From the NCBI RefSeq assembly GCF_031127805.1, contig NZ_JARXHW010000002.1, forward strand, positions 149,227 through 213,226: a DNA stretch of 64,000 nucleotides. Direction: 5' to 3'. Origin of the DNA: Thalassobacterium maritimum. GTDB taxonomy: Bacteria; Verrucomicrobiota; Verrucomicrobiia; Opitutales; Coraliomargaritaceae. Under the pieces are notes generated by a model that was given only the letters and a program-made list of their open reading frames with translations, was not told where the DNA came from and did no database searches. The translations under genes were made by a program, and so were the position numbers. Shown piece by piece: positions 1 to 9,003 of the stretch (positions within the stretch are counted from its first letter, which is position 1; each line of letters starts with the position of its first letter).

Positions 1-690
1 AAGTTTAAGGCGCCTAAGGTGAGTGTGGTCTATCTCACTGGTAATAACCTCACGCTCTCTACGGATATCAGCGGCCGCACGCTGCTGTGTGAGCTCTACG
101 TAAAGGAGGCCGATCCGCAAGCGCGTAAGGTTAAGCGTGTGATCGATGAGGCGTATCTATCGCGTGATGATGTGCGTGGTGATCTGCTCAGCGCTATGTG
201 GGCGCTGGTGCAGCATTGGGATGCTCAAGGTCGGCCTAAGCCGGATCGCACGATCCGGGGCTATGAGGAGTGGAGTAATATATTTGGTGGGATCATCGAG
301 TGTAATGGATGGGGCAACCCTCTATTGCGGCCAGACACCGCGCACTCAGGTGATACTGAGATGACTGATATGCTGGATCTAGTAGAGTATTTAGTCGATG
401 AGTTGCCAGCAGGAGAGACTGAGCGTGATTATGACTTCCAAGAGCTTGGGCAGATCTGTGTTGAGAGCAGCTACTTTACCTGGATGATTGATTACACTGA
501 GCGCTCGGGCGAGTTTCCGGGGTCTAAGGTGTATGAGCTTAAGCCTAAGAGTAAGGCTATCCTCGGTAAGATGTGGACCAACAAATACGGCGGTCGGATC
601 TTTACTATGCGGAGCGGTCAGCGCGTGGAGTTTGGATCGCGTGGCAAAAATCGCCAGAAGAAGTATTTGATCCAGTTGTTACCGAGCTGA
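1..690 (+). CDS. Phage replication primase/helicase-type ATPase, C-terminal part (5' truncated by window)
   Basis: The frame is open from base 1, so the visible 229 residues are the C-terminal end of a longer protein. The stretch V-Y-L-T-G-N-N followed by a D-I-S-G-R-T-L arginine-bearing loop resembles the end of the ATPase core in phage and plasmid primase-helicase proteins (PVVLLTGNN and D.SRRTL pattern). A helical tail with GYEEWSNIFGG matches the winged region that follows this core in the family. It probably acts in phage DNA replication. The gene ends 18 bp before a strong terminator, which separates the replication module from the morphogenesis module. The family call rests on recognised motifs; no start codon or Walker A is visible. 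Confidence 0.7.
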   Translation, partial: KFKAPKVSVVYLTGNNLTLSTDISGRTLLCELYVKEADPQARKVKRVIDEAYLSRDDVRGDLLSAMWALVQHWDAQGRPKPDRTIRGYEEWSNIFGGIIECNGWGNPLLRPDTAHSGDTEMTDMLDLVEYLVDELPAGETERDYDFQELGQICVESSYFTWMIDYTERSGEFPGSKVYELKPKSKAILGKMWTNKYGGRIFTMRSGQRVEFGSRGKNRQKKYLIQLLPS

Positions 691-707
691 CCTATGCCTC
701 TATTGCT

Positions 708-737
708 GCCGCCCGAGATCTCGGGCGGCTTTTTTTT
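708..737 (+). terminator. Rho-independent terminator after the replication gene
   Basis: An 11-bp perfect palindrome (GCCGCCCGAGA paired with TCTCGGGCGGC, 708-729) is followed directly by eight T residues. It ends transcription of the replication module on the plus strand. Confidence 0.9.
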
Positions 738-808
738 GTGCCGTAGGCACAGCGTTTCGTTCGCGTCGCGGCCTCCATCCCCCTCTACCCCCTATGTAGT
801 TATAAGCA

Positions 809-1010
809 ACCTGTGTTACCTGTGCCTTTTTGGGCTGCACCTGTGCCTCTGGTAAATCTAGTATCTACGCGGCTTCGCCGCCCTATTTGCATAGGTGGCA
901 TAGGTAAGCATAGGTTTTTAAGATTATAAAGGGTTTAGGGGTAGGGTATGCTTTAGAGTGCCAATAGTGCAGCATAGCGGTTTTACCTGTGCGACCTGTG
1001 CAACGTGTGC
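809..1010. repeat. Iteron-like cluster of GCAYAGGT 8-mers in both orientations
   Basis: The non-coding gap between the replication gene and terminase small subunit holds a family of one octamer. ACCTGTGC (or ACCTGTGT) occurs at 809, 818, 839, 985 and 994, with ACGTGTGC at 1003. The opposite-strand relative GCATAGGT occurs at 889, 898 and 908. Within each cluster the spacing is 9-10 bp, close to one helical turn, as expected of multimeric protein binding. The position fits either a phage replication origin or a terminase recognition (cos/pac) site. No other gene is seen between 740 and 1140. Confidence 0.6.
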
Positions 1011-1140
1011 CGATTCTTTTTCGTTAAGGAATCTATTAGGGCAAAAAGTGCTGCCTGCAGTTTTTTCGACTCCCACCCCTTTCGCGCAGTTTTTGCACAA
1101 AATGTTTGTTGCACCTTTTGACAATGGGGCTTGAGCGTCG

Positions 1141-1902
1141 ATGCCTGCTAAAAAAACAGAATCCAAAAAAGTGCAGCGAGTGCGGTGCACTGGCTATCTG
1201 CAGCCGTATGATTACTACGCTGATTTGTTCGGCGCTAGTGAGCGAACGGTGAAGGGCTGGGTGTCGACTGGTCGTAAGGCGGATGATCGGCCGCCGTTGG
1301 ATGAGCCTGAGCTGATGGCTAATTGGTGGAGTCGGCACTATAAACATCGGGTGCCGGATCTGATATTGAAGATGGCGAAGGCTGCTCCGGGGGATGGGGA
1401 TGCTCAGGTTAAGGGCGATCCTTTGTTTGAGCAGCCTGCTCAGCCGGAGCCTAATGTGGTGCCGTTTGTGATGCCTGATAATTTGGAGACGGGGCTGGCC
1501 GCGTCGGTGGCTCGGCTGCGGGAGGCTGAGGCTGTGCTGAGTGCTAAGTATCTGCATGCGATGACCCAGGAGGCGGATGAGGGGGAGATCGAGCGCAAGC
1601 AACGTAGCTGGGAGCGGGTATCGAATCAGTTGCGGCAGCAGGAAAAATCGCTGCGGGAGCTTGAGGGAAAGTATGGTGACTCTTATTCGGGGGATGAGAT
1701 TCGGGCGATGCTGGAGAAATTGCACATGCCGATCTACTCGGGGATGATGAATCTGGTGCGGCGCTGCTCTCCGAAGGTGGATTTGATCGAGGATCCTGCC
1801 GAGAAGCAGGCGTATTGGCTGGCTGAGGTGCGGAAGTTGTTTAAGGGCCTGCAGCAGTCTGAATTTGCGGCGCCGGTTGAGGAGTTGGTGGTGGGTGAAT
1901 AA
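1141..1902 (+). CDS. Terminase small subunit-like protein
   Basis: The 253-residue product has an N-terminal helix-turn-helix segment (about residues 18-60, with DLFGASERTVKGWVSTGRK reading like a DNA-binding winged helix), as in the lambda Nu1/gp1 class that recognises the packaging site. A long charged helical region (about residues 120-190) could oligomerise. It lies directly upstream of, and overlaps, the large terminase gene. The start is the ATG after a TTTTGACA motif 17 nt upstream. The role is inferred from position and the HTH; sequence families of small terminases diverge strongly. Confidence 0.65.
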   Translation: MPAKKTESKKVQRVRCTGYLQPYDYYADLFGASERTVKGWVSTGRKADDRPPLDEPELMANWWSRHYKHRVPDLILKMAKAAPGDGDAQVKGDPLFEQPAQPEPNVVPFVMPDNLETGLAASVARLREAEAVLSAKYLHAMTQEADEGEIERKQRSWERVSNQLRQQEKSLRELEGKYGDSYSGDEIRAMLEKLHMPIYSGMMNLVRRCSPKVDLIEDPAEKQAYWLAEVRKLFKGLQQSEFAAPVEELVVGE

Positions 1903-3748
1903 TTCTGCGCTACAGGATTTGATGGTTCGGACGCTGGCGGGGATCTATCGCCCGGGGTCGGACCTGTCGCACCTGGAGTGGGCGGAGCAAAGTATTGTGC
2001 TCAGTAGTGCTGAGTCGATTGAGTTTAGCGGTCCGTATCGGGCTGATCTGACGCCGTGGCATGTTTTTGTTTTTGAGTTTTTCGACGATCCGGCGTGGCG
2101 GGAGTTGATCGTGCGTAAGAGCAGCCAGACGGGGATTACGTTGGCGATGCTGATTATGATTTGCTACTTTGTGGCGGAGATGCCGGCGCACGTTTTGTAT
2201 GCGATTGATAGCCGGGATGAGGCTAAGAAAATTTCGAAAATGCGCCTGCTGCCCATGCTCAAGGGGTGTGGGGCTTGTGATGGCGCGATGGATGTGGCGG
2301 ATGATGATTTGTCGACTCTGTTTATGATGGTGCGTGGTATGGCGATCCATATCATTGGCGGTGGCTCGGCTGGTGCGTTTGCGAATAAAACGGTTAAGCT
2401 TTGTATCCTGGATGAGTTGGACAAGCACCCGGCGAATCCTCAGGGGGAGGCTAATACGATCGATCTGGCTCGGGACCGGATCAAGCAGGTGGAGGAGGCG
2501 AAGCTTGTGGGCTTTAGCTCGCCTAAGGATTGGGAGAGTGTGACGAATCAGGAGTATCTGACTGGCACGCGGCATAAGTTGTTTGTGCCTTGTCCGCACT
2601 GTGGGCGTAATCAGGAGCTGGTGTGGCAGCAGATGCGCTTTGATCACTGTAAGGATTTGCTGGGTAATTGGGATCTGGAACGGGTGCTTAAGGAGACGTA
2701 TTACGAGTGCATCGGATGCGGTGAGGCGATCGAGGAGCGGTATAAGCCGTGGATGCTGGACCTGAAGCGGGTGCAGTTTTTACCGACTAATCTGAATCTG
2801 GATGAGCACCGGCGGGTGCCGCGGAAGTTGAGTTTGCATGTTTCGGATTTGTATTCGCAGTTTCCTGAGTCGCGTTGGGGGTTGTTGGCGGTGCAGTTTA
2901 TCGACGCTTCGAAAAATCCGTCGAAGCTGCAGGCGTTTTTTAATGGTCGGATGGGTCTGCCTAAACAGGAGCGACGGGTGAGTATCGCGAAGAATGATGT
3001 GTTTCAGCTTTGCGGGGCGTATGAGCATGATACTTGTCCTGTGTGGCCTGCGTTTTCGGTGGCTGAGCAGCCTGCTGTGGTGATGGCGAGTGATGTGCAG
3101 CAGGATGTTAAGAAGTGGGCTAAGGGTGTGTTTACTACGGAGGGTGAGCTGTATATTGTGAGTTATGGTGAGACGCTGAGCTATGATGAGCTGGAGATGG
3201 TGGCGAATAATCCGACGCTCTGCGGTCCTGAGAATGATCGGCGGGAGTATAAGACGAGCTTCGGTTTGATTGATGAGGGGCACGATACAAAAAATGTGCG
3301 CTCGTTTTGCCTGAGCACGGGTGGCCGTTGGTGGCCGGTTAAGGGTCGAGGTGGCATTCAGGTTAGGGATGTGGTGAGCGAGTCGAGCGCTACGCATGAT
3401 GGGCGCGAGCTGATGGTTTACCACTGCTCGGATGATGACTTTAAGACGGATTTGTATGTGGGCCGTATCGGTGAGTTTGAGCGGATTAAGCAGGGTAAGA
3501 GCCCGGTGCCGCGTATGTGGCTGCCGATCTATGTGGAGGAGCGTTTTGTGGCTGAGCTGTGCGCGGAGAAGCGGGAGCGGCAGAAGGTGCGCGGCCGTAT
3601 GTGCTGGGTATGGGTGGATCCGAAAGACCCGAATGACTTTGGCGATGCTGTGAAATACCTGCTGGTGTTGTGGTATAAGTTTAAGGAGCTGTTCCCGTAT
3701 GATCGACCTAAGGATCTACGCACCTCGGATGAAGTAGCCGAAAATTAG
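1895..3748 (+). CDS. Phage terminase large subunit, GpA family
   Basis: This is the DNA-packaging motor and nuclease that cuts concatemers and translocates DNA into the prohead. About 617 residues from the GTG at 1895, the usual length for the lambda gpA family. The ATPase core starts near residue 70 with a modified P-loop (RKSSQTGIT), followed by a Walker B-like LCILDELDK. Two Cys pairs (CPHCG and CIGCG, about residues 233-285) form a zinc-ribbon-like insert typical of GpA proteins. The C-terminal half carries the nuclease region. The GTG start overlaps the end of the small subunit gene by 8 bp; an ATG at 1921 is an alternative. Confidence 0.92.
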   Translation: MNNSALQDLMVRTLAGIYRPGSDLSHLEWAEQSIVLSSAESIEFSGPYRADLTPWHVFVFEFFDDPAWRELIVRKSSQTGITLAMLIMICYFVAEMPAHVLYAIDSRDEAKKISKMRLLPMLKGCGACDGAMDVADDDLSTLFMMVRGMAIHIIGGGSAGAFANKTVKLCILDELDKHPANPQGEANTIDLARDRIKQVEEAKLVGFSSPKDWESVTNQEYLTGTRHKLFVPCPHCGRNQELVWQQMRFDHCKDLLGNWDLERVLKETYYECIGCGEAIEERYKPWMLDLKRVQFLPTNLNLDEHRRVPRKLSLHVSDLYSQFPESRWGLLAVQFIDASKNPSKLQAFFNGRMGLPKQERRVSIAKNDVFQLCGAYEHDTCPVWPAFSVAEQPAVVMASDVQQDVKKWAKGVFTTEGELYIVSYGETLSYDELEMVANNPTLCGPENDRREYKTSFGLIDEGHDTKNVRSFCLSTGGRWWPVKGRGGIQVRDVVSESSATHDGRELMVYHCSDDDFKTDLYVGRIGEFERIKQGKSPVPRMWLPIYVEERFVAELCAEKRERQKVRGRMCWVWVDPKDPNDFGDAVKYLLVLWYKFKELFPYDRPKDLRTSDEVAEN

Positions 3749-3955
3749 ACCGATAACCAAACTGGTGATGGACCAGGCTAGATTTACTTTGTCTATCCAG
3801 TTTGGTTGGTTGGCTTCGTCGGCCTGTTTTACGCTTAAAATGATTTTTGCGCGTTCGTGGTTTGGTGATCCTATTGCGCTTTGGCTGATGATTTCTAGTA
3901 GCACTTCTTTGGGCTGTTGGTGCATTTGTTCTATCATGTCGTTGGTGAGTTTCAT
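3716..3955 (-). CDS. Small antisense membrane protein in the phage operon
   Basis: A 79-residue frame on the minus strand overlaps the last 33 bp of the large terminase. Its N-terminal 55 residues are charged and helical (SPNHERAKIILSVKQ looks like a genuine protein rather than a shadow), and the C-terminus holds one hydrophobic segment, about residues 58-76, ending GYFIRGA. The plus strand here has no better frame. No family is recognised. It is the only minus-strand gene in the structural region, so it may be expressed from the lysogen, as a superinfection-exclusion or other moron gene would be. That role is speculation. Confidence 0.55.
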   Translation of the reverse strand: MKLTNDMIEQMHQQPKEVLLEIISQSAIGSPNHERAKIILSVKQADEANQPNWIDKVNLAWSITSLVIGLIFGYFIRGA

Positions 3956-3995
3956 AATTTATAGGGGTTGTGTGCTTTGACATGCGGCGGTCGGC

Positions 3996-4289
3996 ATGCC
4001 TTCGGACTTTGATAGACTTGCCACTGTTAAGCAGTATTTGCGACGTAAATTTGATGCAGCGCAGCTGCGCGCTAAAGCGGATGATATTTTTGATTTAGCG
4101 ACTGAGGAGGTGACGATCACCTCGCAGGGTTTTGAGGGGGGCACGTCTGCGGGGCAGATTAGTTTCCCTAAGATTTTGCTGCTGCAGGCGATCGAGGAGC
4201 TGATCGCGGAAAAGGATCCTGATAATACGCCGTCGGCGCCTGGTGGATCGATTCACCCTGATTTCTCTCAACGTAGTATTTCGACATGA
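3996..4289 (+). CDS. Small head protein, gpW-position
   Basis: A 97-residue protein sits between terminase and portal, where lambda-like phages carry the small head-tail joining protein gpW. It has an N-terminal helix rich in Arg and Asp (FDRLATVKQYLRRKFDAAQL) and a short beta-like segment, then a C-terminal helix. Its end overlaps the portal start by 4 bp, giving translational coupling. Sequence identity to gpW is not evident, so the call is by size and position only. A TTTGACA motif ends 13 nt before the ATG. Confidence 0.6.
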   Translation: MPSDFDRLATVKQYLRRKFDAAQLRAKADDIFDLATEEVTITSQGFEGGTSAGQISFPKILLLQAIEELIAEKDPDNTPSAPGGSIHPDFSQRSIST

Positions 4290-5908
4290 GTAAAGCCCTT
4301 GATAAAATTATTGAACGCGGCAGTGGTGGTGCTGCTGCTGAACCTGATTTGAATGCGTCGGCTGCGGATATGCCGGCTGCGGCTATCGGCGGTAGTGGCG
4401 GTGGTTTTGCTGGTGCGGATGCGAGCTCGCAACAGCGGGGCATGATCTATTTCCCGCAGCTGGATACGCGTAAGGAGATTAACCCTACGAATCGTAAGGA
4501 GCTGCTGCGCCGCTCTCGCTGGATGTATGCGAATCTGGGTGTGGTGCGCCGTGCGTATAATGGGGTCTCTCGGATGATCGTGGGCACGGGATTGATCCCT
4601 GAGCCGATCACGGAGGATAAGGAATGGAATGAGTTGTCTCTCGCTGCATTCCAACGGCGGACGGGACAGGCGAATGTTTTTGACCTGGCACAAAAGTATA
4701 ATTTCGCGCGCTCGCAGCGTGCGGTGGTGTGCTGTAAAAAGAAGGATGGCGACATTGGTGTGGCGCTGACTAATTCGACTACGGGTCGGGCGCGGTTTGG
4801 ATTTTATGAGGCGCACCAGATCGGCACGTCGAAGTATGGCGCGTTTGGGAATCAGTTTGATACGACTGGCTGGTATGATGGGGTGTATGTGGATCGCTTT
4901 AATGCGGCTCAGAAATACCGCATACTTGGAGATAATGAGGGGGAGCATGCGGATATACCGGCACGGGATTTTATCCATGTGTGCGATTTTGAGCGCCCCG
5001 GCCAGCGGCGTGGGATGACGGCTCTGGCTCATGCGGCCAACAATCTACTGGATGTTACCGAGATCCAGAGTTTTATCAAGATGGGGATCAAGCAGGCGAA
5101 TCGTGTAGGCTACTATATCGCGGACAAGGGCACGCCTCAATCGAGCTCGGGTATCGGTGGGCAGATCGCTGGGGCGCTCTCGCAGATCACTGATGCATCG
5201 GGTAATAAGATCAACATCGAGAGTATCTACGGGCAGGGCGGTGAGATACCGAATGTGCCGGCGGGTAAGGAGCTTCGGCTGCTCTCGGATTCGCGGCCGC
5301 ATCCGAATACGCTGGGCTTCATGGATTACTTGATCCGGGATGTGGCGTGGGGCTTGGGGATTGGTCCGGAGCTGCTTTGGAATATCGCTACGCTGGGCGG
5401 TGCGAATACTCGTTTTGTGCTGGCGGATGCTCAGGGATTTATCGAGGAGGAGCAGCAGCAGCTGATCGATCAATATTGCCAGCGTGTATACGTATATACG
5501 ATCGCTAAGGAGATTAAGGCGGGCACGCTGCGGCCGTGTAAGGATCCTGATTGGATGTTTAAGTGCGGCTGGATTACGCCTGCTCGGGTGACGGTGGACT
5601 TTGGCCGCGATGGCACGCTCCACCTGAAGCAGATGCAAAGCGGCATGCTGACTTTTAAGCAGTTTTACGGCTGGAAGGGGCAAGCCTGGAAGAAGCAGAT
5701 CGAGCAATGGATCGATGAGCGGGCCTACATGAGAGACTACGCGCTGCGCGAGCATGGTATGTCGATGCCGGAGCTATTTTCGACGCTGCCTAGCCAGCCG
5801 GATACGGACGCTGAGGAGCCTGCCTCGGATGCGTCTGCGGATGATGAGGCGGCGGCATCGTCCGCACGTGCGGACGATTTTGTTAATCCTACTGATCAAA
5901 TATTATGA
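4286..5908 (+). CDS. Phage portal protein, lambda gpB-like family
   Basis: The portal forms the dodecameric DNA entry ring at one capsid vertex and docks terminase. The 540-residue length matches the lambda portal family. The N-terminal third has the family pattern of an Asn-Pro followed by RKELLRRSRWMYANLG and a conserved VGTGLIPEP stretch near residue 100. Central residues include a DFIHVCDFERPGQRRGMTAL segment diagnostic of this portal family. The C-terminus is acidic and Ala-rich, as in portals that contact the scaffold or protease. It overlaps the S49 protease gene by 4 bp (ATGA). Confidence 0.93.
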   Translation: MSKALDKIIERGSGGAAAEPDLNASAADMPAAAIGGSGGGFAGADASSQQRGMIYFPQLDTRKEINPTNRKELLRRSRWMYANLGVVRRAYNGVSRMIVGTGLIPEPITEDKEWNELSLAAFQRRTGQANVFDLAQKYNFARSQRAVVCCKKKDGDIGVALTNSTTGRARFGFYEAHQIGTSKYGAFGNQFDTTGWYDGVYVDRFNAAQKYRILGDNEGEHADIPARDFIHVCDFERPGQRRGMTALAHAANNLLDVTEIQSFIKMGIKQANRVGYYIADKGTPQSSSGIGGQIAGALSQITDASGNKINIESIYGQGGEIPNVPAGKELRLLSDSRPHPNTLGFMDYLIRDVAWGLGIGPELLWNIATLGGANTRFVLADAQGFIEEEQQQLIDQYCQRVYVYTIAKEIKAGTLRPCKDPDWMFKCGWITPARVTVDFGRDGTLHLKQMQSGMLTFKQFYGWKGQAWKKQIEQWIDERAYMRDYALREHGMSMPELFSTLPSQPDTDAEEPASDASADDEAAASSARADDFVNPTDQIL

Positions 5909-6825
5909 GTTATCCACGAATCTTTGAGCGGGTCTACATGAGCCCCCTTTGTATCCACCCTACGCGCTTTGCGAGTATTCACGCTTTTTTGCTGCCTCGG
6001 ATGTTGGGGCAGCAGCCGCTGGAGATGCCGACTGTGGAGCAGCCGGTGCAGCAGCCGCAGGCGGGGCAGGTGCGCCCGAATCGTAGTATGTTTAGCGGGC
6101 GTCGTCGCCAGAAGGCGGGGCCTGCTTATCTTGGCAATGGTCAATACGACTCTCGATTCTACGATGAGCCTCGCGAGGGTGTGGCGAGTATCCCGCTCTA
6201 TGGTGCGGTGGCTAAGAATCTGAGCGCGTGGGAGGAATCTTGCGGCGGTGGCACGGACATTAATGCGTTTGAGATGGCCTTGCGGCAGGCTCGGGCGGCG
6301 AATGATATCCATACGATTGTGCTGGATATCGATAGCCCGGGGGGATCGGCTACGGGGATCGCGGAGCTTGGCTCGCTGATCCGGAGTGTGGCGGCTGAGA
6401 AAACGGTCTACGCCTACACCGACTCGACGATGTGCAGCGCGGCCTATTGGCTGGGCTCGCAGGCGGCGGAGCTGTATGTGTCGGGCTCGGCTACGGTGGG
6501 CAGTATCGGCACGTATATCGCGTGGCTGGACCCGTCGATTAAGATGGAGATGGAGGGCATCGCGCTGCGCTTGTATGCCGAGGGCGAGCATAAGGGCATG
6601 GGCCTACCTGGTCGGCCGATGAGCGAGGCGGACGAGCAGCACCTGCGCGATACGGTGCGCGAGATCAACGACAGCTTTACGGGGGCCGTGACTGATGCGC
6701 GTCCAGGTGTCGAGGAGAGCACCATGCAGGGGCAGAGCTTTACGGGCCGCCGTGCGGTGGATCTGGGGCTGGCTGATGCGATTGTGCCGAGTTTTGAGGA
6801 GCTGCTCGACCTGATCGACTCCTAG
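5905..6825 (+). CDS. S49-family prohead protease (lambda gpC-like)
   Basis: This 306-residue protein belongs to the SppA/ClpP-like serine peptidases used to mature phage capsids. The oxyanion-hole segment DIDSPGGSATG and the nucleophile segment STMCSAAYW are both intact, as is the G-S-I-G-T-Y strand that follows. A basic residue in GEHKGMG is a candidate for the catalytic Lys. The first 70 residues are a Gln/Pro-rich leader. It is translationally coupled to the portal gene and followed by a scaffold-like gene. The C-terminus ends at the protease domain, so the scaffold is encoded separately rather than fused. Confidence 0.9.
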   Translation: MSYPRIFERVYMSPLCIHPTRFASIHAFLLPRMLGQQPLEMPTVEQPVQQPQAGQVRPNRSMFSGRRRQKAGPAYLGNGQYDSRFYDEPREGVASIPLYGAVAKNLSAWEESCGGGTDINAFEMALRQARAANDIHTIVLDIDSPGGSATGIAELGSLIRSVAAEKTVYAYTDSTMCSAAYWLGSQAAELYVSGSATVGSIGTYIAWLDPSIKMEMEGIALRLYAEGEHKGMGLPGRPMSEADEQHLRDTVREINDSFTGAVTDARPGVEESTMQGQSFTGRRAVDLGLADAIVPSFEELLDLIDS

Positions 6826-6880
6826 CCGTTTTTGACAGTTTCCAATCGTTTTAAATTGATCACTTAACCAATTCGCAGAT

Positions 6881-7474
6881 ATGCCCGATAAAACTAAAAA
6901 ACCGACTCTTATGCAGCGCCTATCTGGTGCGGCGAAGGCCATTGAAAAAAAGGATGCTGAGCTGGCTCGCATCACCGCACTGGCTGAAGCAGCCGGTATT
7001 AATATTTCGAATACAGAGCCCTCCGGCGAACCTGCCGCCTCTGCTGATCAGCCGCCTGCGGCTGCTGCGGAGACTCCGGCTGAACCTGCCGAGGGTGCCA
7101 CTTCTACTGCGGCCGATGCTGCGGACCCTGCGGACCCTGCTGCGGCCGATGCTGATCCTGCGGCCAGTGCTGACTTGACTGCACTGCAGAGCGAGTTGGC
7201 CAGCACTCAGAGCGAGCTGGCGACTGCGAAGGCGGCGCTTGCGACGGCTCAGGGTGATCTGACTGCGGCACGTGCTGAGGTCGACACGCTCAAGGCTGCG
7301 GCTAAGAGTGCTGAGACTCGTGCGACTGAGATCCTTGCCGAGGCTGGCTTTGCCGCTGAGGAGCTGCCGGCTCCATCGAGCGATGAGGGTAAGTCGAGCG
7401 AGGGTCTGTCTGGCCGCGATCGTTTTAAAGCCGGTCTCTCTGAATCCAAACCTGAAATCTTTCGCAACAACTAA
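6881..7474 (+). CDS. Putative capsid scaffolding protein
   Basis: The 197-residue product is highly Ala-, Pro- and Glu-rich. After a short basic N-terminus, residues about 45-100 are a low-complexity PAA/ADPAD linker. Residues about 100-150 form a heptad-rich coiled coil (repeats of LQSELAS, LATAKAAL). A conserved GRDRFKAGL segment lies near the C-terminus. Position between the prohead protease and the major capsid gene fits a scaffold, which need have little sequence conservation. The call is from layout and composition. Confidence 0.6.
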   Translation: MPDKTKKPTLMQRLSGAAKAIEKKDAELARITALAEAAGINISNTEPSGEPAASADQPPAAAAETPAEPAEGATSTAADAADPADPAAADADPAASADLTALQSELASTQSELATAKAALATAQGDLTAARAEVDTLKAAAKSAETRATEILAEAGFAAEELPAPSSDEGKSSEGLSGRDRFKAGLSESKPEIFRNN

Positions 7475-7534
7475 GCGCTTCGCTTAGCGACTCGAAACAA
7501 ATCCTAATCAATAAAATTCAATCCATAAAATATT

Positions 7535-8443
7535 ATGCCTGATATCACACTACTTGACGTAGCGAAGCGCACCGGTAACGACCAAGTGGTCGGCCTTATC
7601 GAGGAGTCGCTCGCTTTCGCGCCGGAAATGCAAACGCTGCCGATCCGACTTCGCCCCGGGACATCTTACACGACGCTCAAGCGCACTGCTTTCGGTGGTG
7701 GCGGGTTCCGTGATGCGAATAAGGGCACGGCTCGCATTAAGAGCACCTATGATAAGGTGACTGTGCAGATGTATTATTTCGACGCTCAGATGCAGATCGA
7801 TGAGCAGCTGGTATCGGCTGATCCTGATTTGCTAATTGATGAGGGGGTCGGCGCTGTTCGCGGATCTATGATCAATCTTGGTCAGCAAATCTTCTCTGGT
7901 CGCGCTAAGGACTCCAAGGGATTTGATGGTTTCAAAAATCAAGTGGCCTCTGAGATGATCGTCGATGCGCAAGGCACTGGCAACACTGAGACCGTTTATT
8001 TTGTGGTCGAGGGCGTGCAAGGCGTGCACGTGCCGATGAACGAAAACACCTTGTTGGAGCTCGGTGAGTGGATGAAACAGATGGTCAACGATTCTGATGG
8101 TAATCCATTTAAGGCATGGGTGAACAACCTTAGCGCATGGCTCGGCCTCCAGCTGGGGCACAAGTATGCTGTGGGTGCGATCAAGAACATCACCACAGCA
8201 AAGCCTCTCACTGATGCGCTTGGTGCTGAGTTGCTCGCTAAGTTCCCCACGGGCATGGTGCCGACTCATTGCTTTATGAGCCGTCATAGTAAGTATTTGC
8301 TGCAAAATAGCCGTTCGTCTGTCGGTGCGACTAAGACAAACTCTGCTGGTGACAGCTTCGCGCCGACTCCTACGCTGCTCGCTGATGTGCCGATCGTCAC
8401 CACTGACAGCATTGTGCAAGTCACGCCTGTTTCCTGGTCCTAA
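7535..8443 (+). CDS. Major capsid protein
   Basis: A 302-residue protein in the major capsid position, followed by a decoration-type gene. It carries HK97-fold-like features: an N-terminal extended region, a strand-rich YDKVTVQMYYFDAQM segment resembling the P-domain, and a central FDGFKNQV loop. It looks like the group of major capsid proteins often labelled gp7 or HK97-fold in temperate phages, but exact family membership needs a profile search. Spacing of 60 bp separates it from the scaffold gene and another 59 bp from the decoration gene. It is probably the most highly translated gene of the phage. Confidence 0.8.
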   Translation: MPDITLLDVAKRTGNDQVVGLIEESLAFAPEMQTLPIRLRPGTSYTTLKRTAFGGGGFRDANKGTARIKSTYDKVTVQMYYFDAQMQIDEQLVSADPDLLIDEGVGAVRGSMINLGQQIFSGRAKDSKGFDGFKNQVASEMIVDAQGTGNTETVYFVVEGVQGVHVPMNENTLLELGEWMKQMVNDSDGNPFKAWVNNLSAWLGLQLGHKYAVGAIKNITTAKPLTDALGAELLAKFPTGMVPTHCFMSRHSKYLLQNSRSSVGATKTNSAGDSFAPTPTLLADVPIVTTDSIVQVTPVSWS

Positions 8444-8502
8444 TCGGATTAGACAGTATCCACATCACGAATACATAAATTAACCCGAGAGGAACACATA
8501 TC

Positions 8503-8907
8503 ATGAGCATTCGAAATCGCCGCGACGCCACTTTTCTTACGTCGCTTACACTCCCTGCAGCTGGATCCAATGACGACTCTGCGTCGATCGATTTGGAGAG
8601 CGCTGCACCTGGCACGGTCGCTGAGTCGATCGAGCTGGAGATCGCCATCGATGATCTGCCGAATTTGGCCGACGATAAAAACGCTACGGTCGTAGTTTAT
8701 GACTCTGCCGATGATAGCACTTTTGCTGAGGTCGAGGCATTGGCCAGCGTAATCGTGACTGGTGCCGGCGGTGCCGGCGCGGCTGGCAAGACGGTTGACC
8801 TTAAGCTGCCTAGCAGCATCCGCCGCTACATCCGAATTAATGGTGCTGTGGATGCGGATGGTGGGGATAACACCGCCGCCGCTGTGACGATGGATTTACT
8901 CTTTTAG
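8503..8907 (+). CDS. Capsid decoration/cement-like protein
   Basis: A 134-residue beta-rich acidic protein directly downstream of the major capsid gene. Alternating hydrophobic strands (ESIELEIAIDDLP, NATVVVYDSADD, YIRINGAVDADGG) suggest a compact beta sandwich like those of capsid cement proteins of the Bbp16 type. A clear terminator follows, so it closes the head transcription unit. The function is inferred from place, size and strand pattern. Confidence 0.6.
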   Translation: MSIRNRRDATFLTSLTLPAAGSNDDSASIDLESAAPGTVAESIELEIAIDDLPNLADDKNATVVVYDSADDSTFAEVEALASVIVTGAGGAGAAGKTVDLKLPSSIRRYIRINGAVDADGGDNTAAAVTMDLLF

Positions 8908-8938
8908 GCCCTCACCTAATAGTCACGCATCCGTGTAA

Positions 8939-8972
8939 GCCCCGATAGCATCCCTCGCTATCGGGGCTTTTT
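8939..8972 (+). terminator. Terminator closing the head gene unit
   Basis: Eleven-base arms GCCCCGATAGC (8939-8949) and GCTATCGGGGC (8957-8967) pair perfectly around a 7-nt loop and are followed by five T residues. It separates head genes from connector and tail genes. Confidence 0.92.
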
Positions 8973-9003
8973 GCGTCTATAGATTGACATGTGCGTGTTC
9001 TCT

